Under the pieces are notes generated by a model. The model ran no database searches. It saw nothing but the letters and a program-made list of their open reading frames with translations, and was not told the origin of the DNA. 7,628 nt of DNA from contig JAUWNP010000212.1 in assembly GCA_030612585.1 (NCBI GenBank), forward strand, positions 1 to 7,628. Reading direction: 5' to 3'. This document shows, in pieces, positions 4,820 to 7,628 of the stretch. How positions within the stretch are numbered: position 1 is the first letter of the stretch; each line of letters opens with the position of its first letter. The stretch is from Anaerolineae bacterium (GTDB taxonomy: Bacteria > Chloroflexota > Anaerolineae > B4-G1). Position numbers and translations under genes: made by a program.

Positions 4820-7628
4820 CTACGGCTGCAACATCCCCACTTGGGCGAAGTCATCCGGCCCCAGGGAACCCATATCAGTCTCCTGGGACGGCGGGTAGGT
4901 GCTCAGCATCCCCTCCTGAGTCGGCGTAGCGCCATCCGGCCAGGCCAGGTCTACGATGCGGGTGTGATTTGTGTCCTCGGGCGCGCCGCCGAAGCGCCAC
5001 TGCGCAGCCTGCTTCTTCACGTTCCGCACCCGCCAGACCCCCGTGGCGGGAAACCCCTCCTGGCCCAACACCACCCCCAGGTATCCCCAGTCGGCAGGAT
5101 CCCCTTCGGGGAAACCGTTGCGGGATACCCGGATCGTCACTTTGCGCGCCAACGGGTCCACAGCGATCTTCATCTCCGCGCCCACTGGCTTTGGCTGACC
5201 TGCCTCGTCCACCCGGTAGACCCCCGGCGTCCACCCCTCGGCCCAAACGGCGTAATCCCAGGCCTGATCCTCCGGCAGGGCGGCGTTGCGCCCAGGCAGC
5301 AGCAGCCGGCTCCCCGACCCAGGCTGGTGATCCACGTCAACGTAGACATCCAATGCCTGCACCGCCAGCCCACTCCCAGAGCCCCAGGGGTTGTTCACCG
5401 GGCCGACGAAGGTGAAGACAAAGACCATGTTCTCCTCGTCGGTCCCTACGACGAACTCCCGAAGATCGAAGCAGCCAGGGTCGAAAACACCGTCAGTGGG
5501 ATAGGTGTACGAACCAGGACCGTGGTCATCCCCCTCGGGGTCCTCTACCGTGAGTAACACGGCGATGGGCTGCAATTCCGGTACCACCACCTGGGCCGGG
5601 CCGGCCGAGGGAACCACGTCTATGTCCCGCTCCTGCTGGCTGATCACGGCGACGAAGGCAAGGCGGTCGCCGGTGCTCAACCCGCCCAGGACATTGAAAG
5701 GCACCGCCATCTCCAGCGTGGTCCCGGAGAAGGCTATCTCCTCCAGTGGCTGAAGAGCATCCCATCCACCGCCCCACCCTGCCGTAGAGAGCGTCGCCAT
5801 TCCGGTACCCACAGCGACCATCACCTCGTGTCCGGCTCCGAAGCCGAGAGCGGTAGGCGGCTCCATCCCCGCACCGTAGCGAGAGAGACCATTAGACCAG
5901 ACAGCGCCCGGAGCGCTCAAGTAGAGGAATACCTCCGCGTCATTGCCCAGTTCTTGCCAGGGTCGCACCCCTTCCAGCCGCAAGTAGAGGTGCTTCTGGT
6001 CATAGCCGTAGTAGATGGCCTCCACCACGTCCTCGGCCCGGGCCATCGCGCCGCCTCGCTCCTGATAGAATCCGGCGTCCGCCCATTCCTTCTCCTCTGC
6101 CACGCCGTCCACCGTGGGGGTGAAGAGCGTCCGTGCCTCCTGCGCCGGGGGCGGCGAGGTCTTGGGGATGATGGGCACGCTCAACCACGCCGGAATCTCC
6201 TCACCCACCGCCCGGTAGACGTCCATCAACGTCTGCCGGTACATCAGGTCGAAGGCTGGATCGTCCCCCGAATCCTGGTCGGCCCCGTACCACCAGAACC
6301 AGTCGGAGCCCTCGGCGGCGTACATGGCATCCAGGGCCGTGGCAATCCGCTCCTCCGTGGCACCCTTCTCCCCCTTGAGATAGCCGTCGAGCATCTCGCG
6401 GGTGCGGCGCAGATACTCCCAGCCCAGGTTCTCCTCATCCTCGCCGATCCAGGTGGAGAAGTCGGGGGTGAACCAGCAGCCGGCCCACAGGTCTTCGATG
6501 TCGCGCTGCTCTGGGTACAACTCCAGGTACTCGGAGGGAGTCACCGTCTGGATGGACTCGTCCTCCGAGAGAATGTGGTACATCTCGTGCAGGAACTCCT
6601 TGCCGTCGTTCTCGTAGTACTGCCAAGCGTTCTCCCCGTCCAGGATGACGCTGACCAGATGTGGTCCCTCAGCCCCTTCCTCCTGCAACCGGGCCTGGAT
6701 ATCGTGGATGCGCTCTACGAAGTCCCCTGCCGCCGCCTTGCCAGGCATGCCGGAGTAGGTAAAGCCGATCTTGTCGGAAATGAGCAGATCGCGGAAGACG
6801 ATAGCCACCGGCCGTTCATCGCAATGGCGCACGTAGTAGGGGCGATAGAGCAGGTCGGCCTCCTGCACCGTCTCCTGGCTGTTGCGGGTAAAACCGTCTA
6901 TCCCCAGCGACTTAGCCAGCACTTGCTCGCCGGAGGCCATCCAGAGCAGCCCAGCATCGGAGACCATCTTGACAATCTCCTGGGCCACCGCCCCCTCGGC
7001 CGGCCACATCCCCCGGGGCTCCTGACCGAAGATCTCCTGGTATCGCTCCACCCCGCGTTGTACCTGGGCAACACTGTCTTGAGGGTAGAAGAACCGCTCC
7101 GGGAGCGTCACATCCGGCGCACCCACCTGCGCCAGGGTCGTCGCGTAGAGTAGCGGCAATATGGGATGTGCATACGGGGTCATCGTCACCTCGATCTGCC
7201 CGTCCTTCTGGAGCCGGGCGTGCAGCGGCAGAATTTCGGCCAGGATGCGGCACGTCTCGTCGAAGATGACCTGCTTGTCCGCCTCAGTGAACCCTTCTCC
7301 TCGCCCCACCAATCCCTTGAGCGGTTCCTGGTTCAGGAAATCGGGGTCGAACCAGGACAGGTTGAACCAGACCTGCAGATCGCGGAAATCCTGCTCGGTG
7401 AAGCGTTCTGCCGCTGCCGCCAGCGCTCCGGCGTTGGTGTCCGTGCCTCGCTTATCCAGCAACGCCTGGTAGCGAGGGAAGACGCCGATCTGGTTGTCCC
7501 AGTGGGCATCGAAGAAGTAACGCAGAACGTCCAGTCTCTCCTCGCCGGTCAGTTCGGCAGCCGGCTTTTCCGCCAGCACCCAGTAGTAGTCCTTCGTCCC
7601 GTCCACAAAATCTTGCAACTGTTTGATC
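4820..7628 (-). CDS. Glycoside hydrolase family 57 amylopullulanase-like enzyme with C-terminal glucodextranase-type module, 5' end missing
   Basis: This is probably an alpha-glucan-degrading enzyme. The frame stays open through the right edge, so the start, any signal peptide and the GH57 HQP motif lie outside; the TTG at 7618 is internal. Counting that codon as residue 1, the visible part is 932 residues. The GH57 domain covers about 1-480: VTMTPYAHPILPLL (144-157), GMWPAEGAV (203-211) with Glu208 as the likely nucleophile, ILDGENAW (325-332) with Asp327 as the likely acid/base, CWFTPDFSTWIGEDEEN (381-397), and SDWFWWYG (438-445). A proline-rich linker (about 484-495) leads to a beta-rich module beginning TVDGVAEEKEWADAG (502-516). 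The last 245 residues, from VEDPEGDDHGPGSYTYP (691-707), match the C-terminal module of glucodextranases and amylopullulanases, which is thought to bind carbohydrate or the cell surface. Catalytic assignments rest on the family pattern. Secretion is likely but cannot be seen. Cyclomaltodextrin or branching activity cannot be excluded. Confidence 0.88.
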   Translation of the reverse strand, partial: IKQLQDFVDGTKDYYWVLAEKPAAELTGEERLDVLRYFFDAHWDNQIGVFPRYQALLDKRGTDTNAGALAAAAERFTEQDFRDLQVWFNLSWFDPDFLNQEPLKGLVGRGEGFTEADKQVIFDETCRILAEILPLHARLQKDGQIEVTMTPYAHPILPLLYATTLAQVGAPDVTLPERFFYPQDSVAQVQRGVERYQEIFGQEPRGMWPAEGAVAQEIVKMVSDAGLLWMASGEQVLAKSLGIDGFTRNSQETVQEADLLYRPYYVRHCDERPVAIVFRDLLISDKIGFTYSGMPGKAAAGDFVERIHDIQARLQEEGAEGPHLVSVILDGENAWQYYENDGKEFLHEMYHILSEDESIQTVTPSEYLELYPEQRDIEDLWAGCWFTPDFSTWIGEDEENLGWEYLRRTREMLDGYLKGEKGATEERIATALDAMYAAEGSDWFWWYGADQDSGDDPAFDLMYRQTLMDVYRAVGEEIPAWLSVPIIPKTSPPPAQEARTLFTPTVDGVAEEKEWADAGFYQERGGAMARAEDVVEAIYYGYDQKHLYLRLEGVRPWQELGNDAEVFLYLSAPGAVWSNGLSRYGAGMEPPTALGFGAGHEVMVAVGTGMATLSTAGWGGGWDALQPLEEIAFSGTTLEMAVPFNVLGGLSTGDRLAFVAVISQQERDIDVVPSAGPAQVVVPELQPIAVLLTVEDPEGDDHGPGSYTYPTDGVFDPGCFDLREFVVGTDEENMVFVFTFVGPVNNPWGSGSGLAVQALDVYVDVDHQPGSGSRLLLPGRNAALPEDQAWDYAVWAEGWTPGVYRVDEAGQPKPVGAEMKIAVDPLARKVTIRVSRNGFPEGDPADWGYLGVVLGQEGFPATGVWRVRNVKKQAAQWRFGGAPEDTNHTRIVDLAWPDGATPTQEGMLSTYPPSQETDMGSLGPDDFAQVGMLQP

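Noticed and set aside
4807..4823. Small hairpin GTAGAG/CTGCTAC between the convergent genes as a terminator
   Set aside because: The stem is short and bulged, and no run of T follows on either strand.
5828..7153. A 441-codon open frame on the plus strand opposite the GH57 gene
   Set aside because: It is antisense to a clearly conserved GH57 domain, its product shows no recognisable motif, and long antisense frames are expected in GC-rich coding DNA.

Overview
The window reads as a chromosomal segment of a GC-rich, probably anaerobic or thermophilic bacterium that lives on peptides and polysaccharides. The style fits a Chloroflexota (Anaerolineae-like) genome: high-GC genes, heptameric AT-richer repeats between genes, a family-5 solute-binding protein with a DxDGD loop, and a GH57 amylopullulanase-like enzyme with a glucodextranase-type C-terminus. 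That placement is inference; there is no rRNA, tRNA or marker gene in the window to prove it.

Layout. Positions 1-852 (+) hold the C-terminal 283 residues of a peptide/oligosaccharide ABC transporter solute-binding protein that begins outside the window. Positions 853-1873 are a compositionally distinct, lower-GC stretch carrying two same-frame reading frames (922-1173 and 1183-1857). They read naturally as one approximately 311-residue class I SAM-dependent methyltransferase cut by a single TGA at 1171-1173. Positions 1874-2806 and 2803-3636 (+) are the two Dpp/Opp-type membrane permeases, overlapping by GTGA. Positions 3637-3814 are intergenic and hold two arrays of 7-bp tandem repeats followed by a strong Shine-Dalgarno. 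Positions 3815-4810 (+) encode a dihydrodipicolinate-reductase-fold NAD(P) dehydrogenase resembling 2,4-diaminopentanoate dehydrogenase. Converging on it, 4820-7628 (-) is a large GH57 glycoside hydrolase whose N-terminus lies beyond the right edge.

How it fits together. The binding protein and the two permeases are parts of one importer; the ATPases that normally complete it are not in the window. The methyltransferase sits between the binding protein and the permeases and looks like an insertion into that operon. The dehydrogenase and the GH57 enzyme suggest amino-acid and alpha-glucan catabolism, but nothing ties them directly to the transporter. No gap between genes exceeds 300 bases; the largest is 3637-3814. 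I see no CRISPR array, transposase, integrase, phage gene or RNA gene. I found no convincing new multi-gene system; the most informative oddities are the split methyltransferase, its position inside a transporter operon, and the heptamer repeat block.
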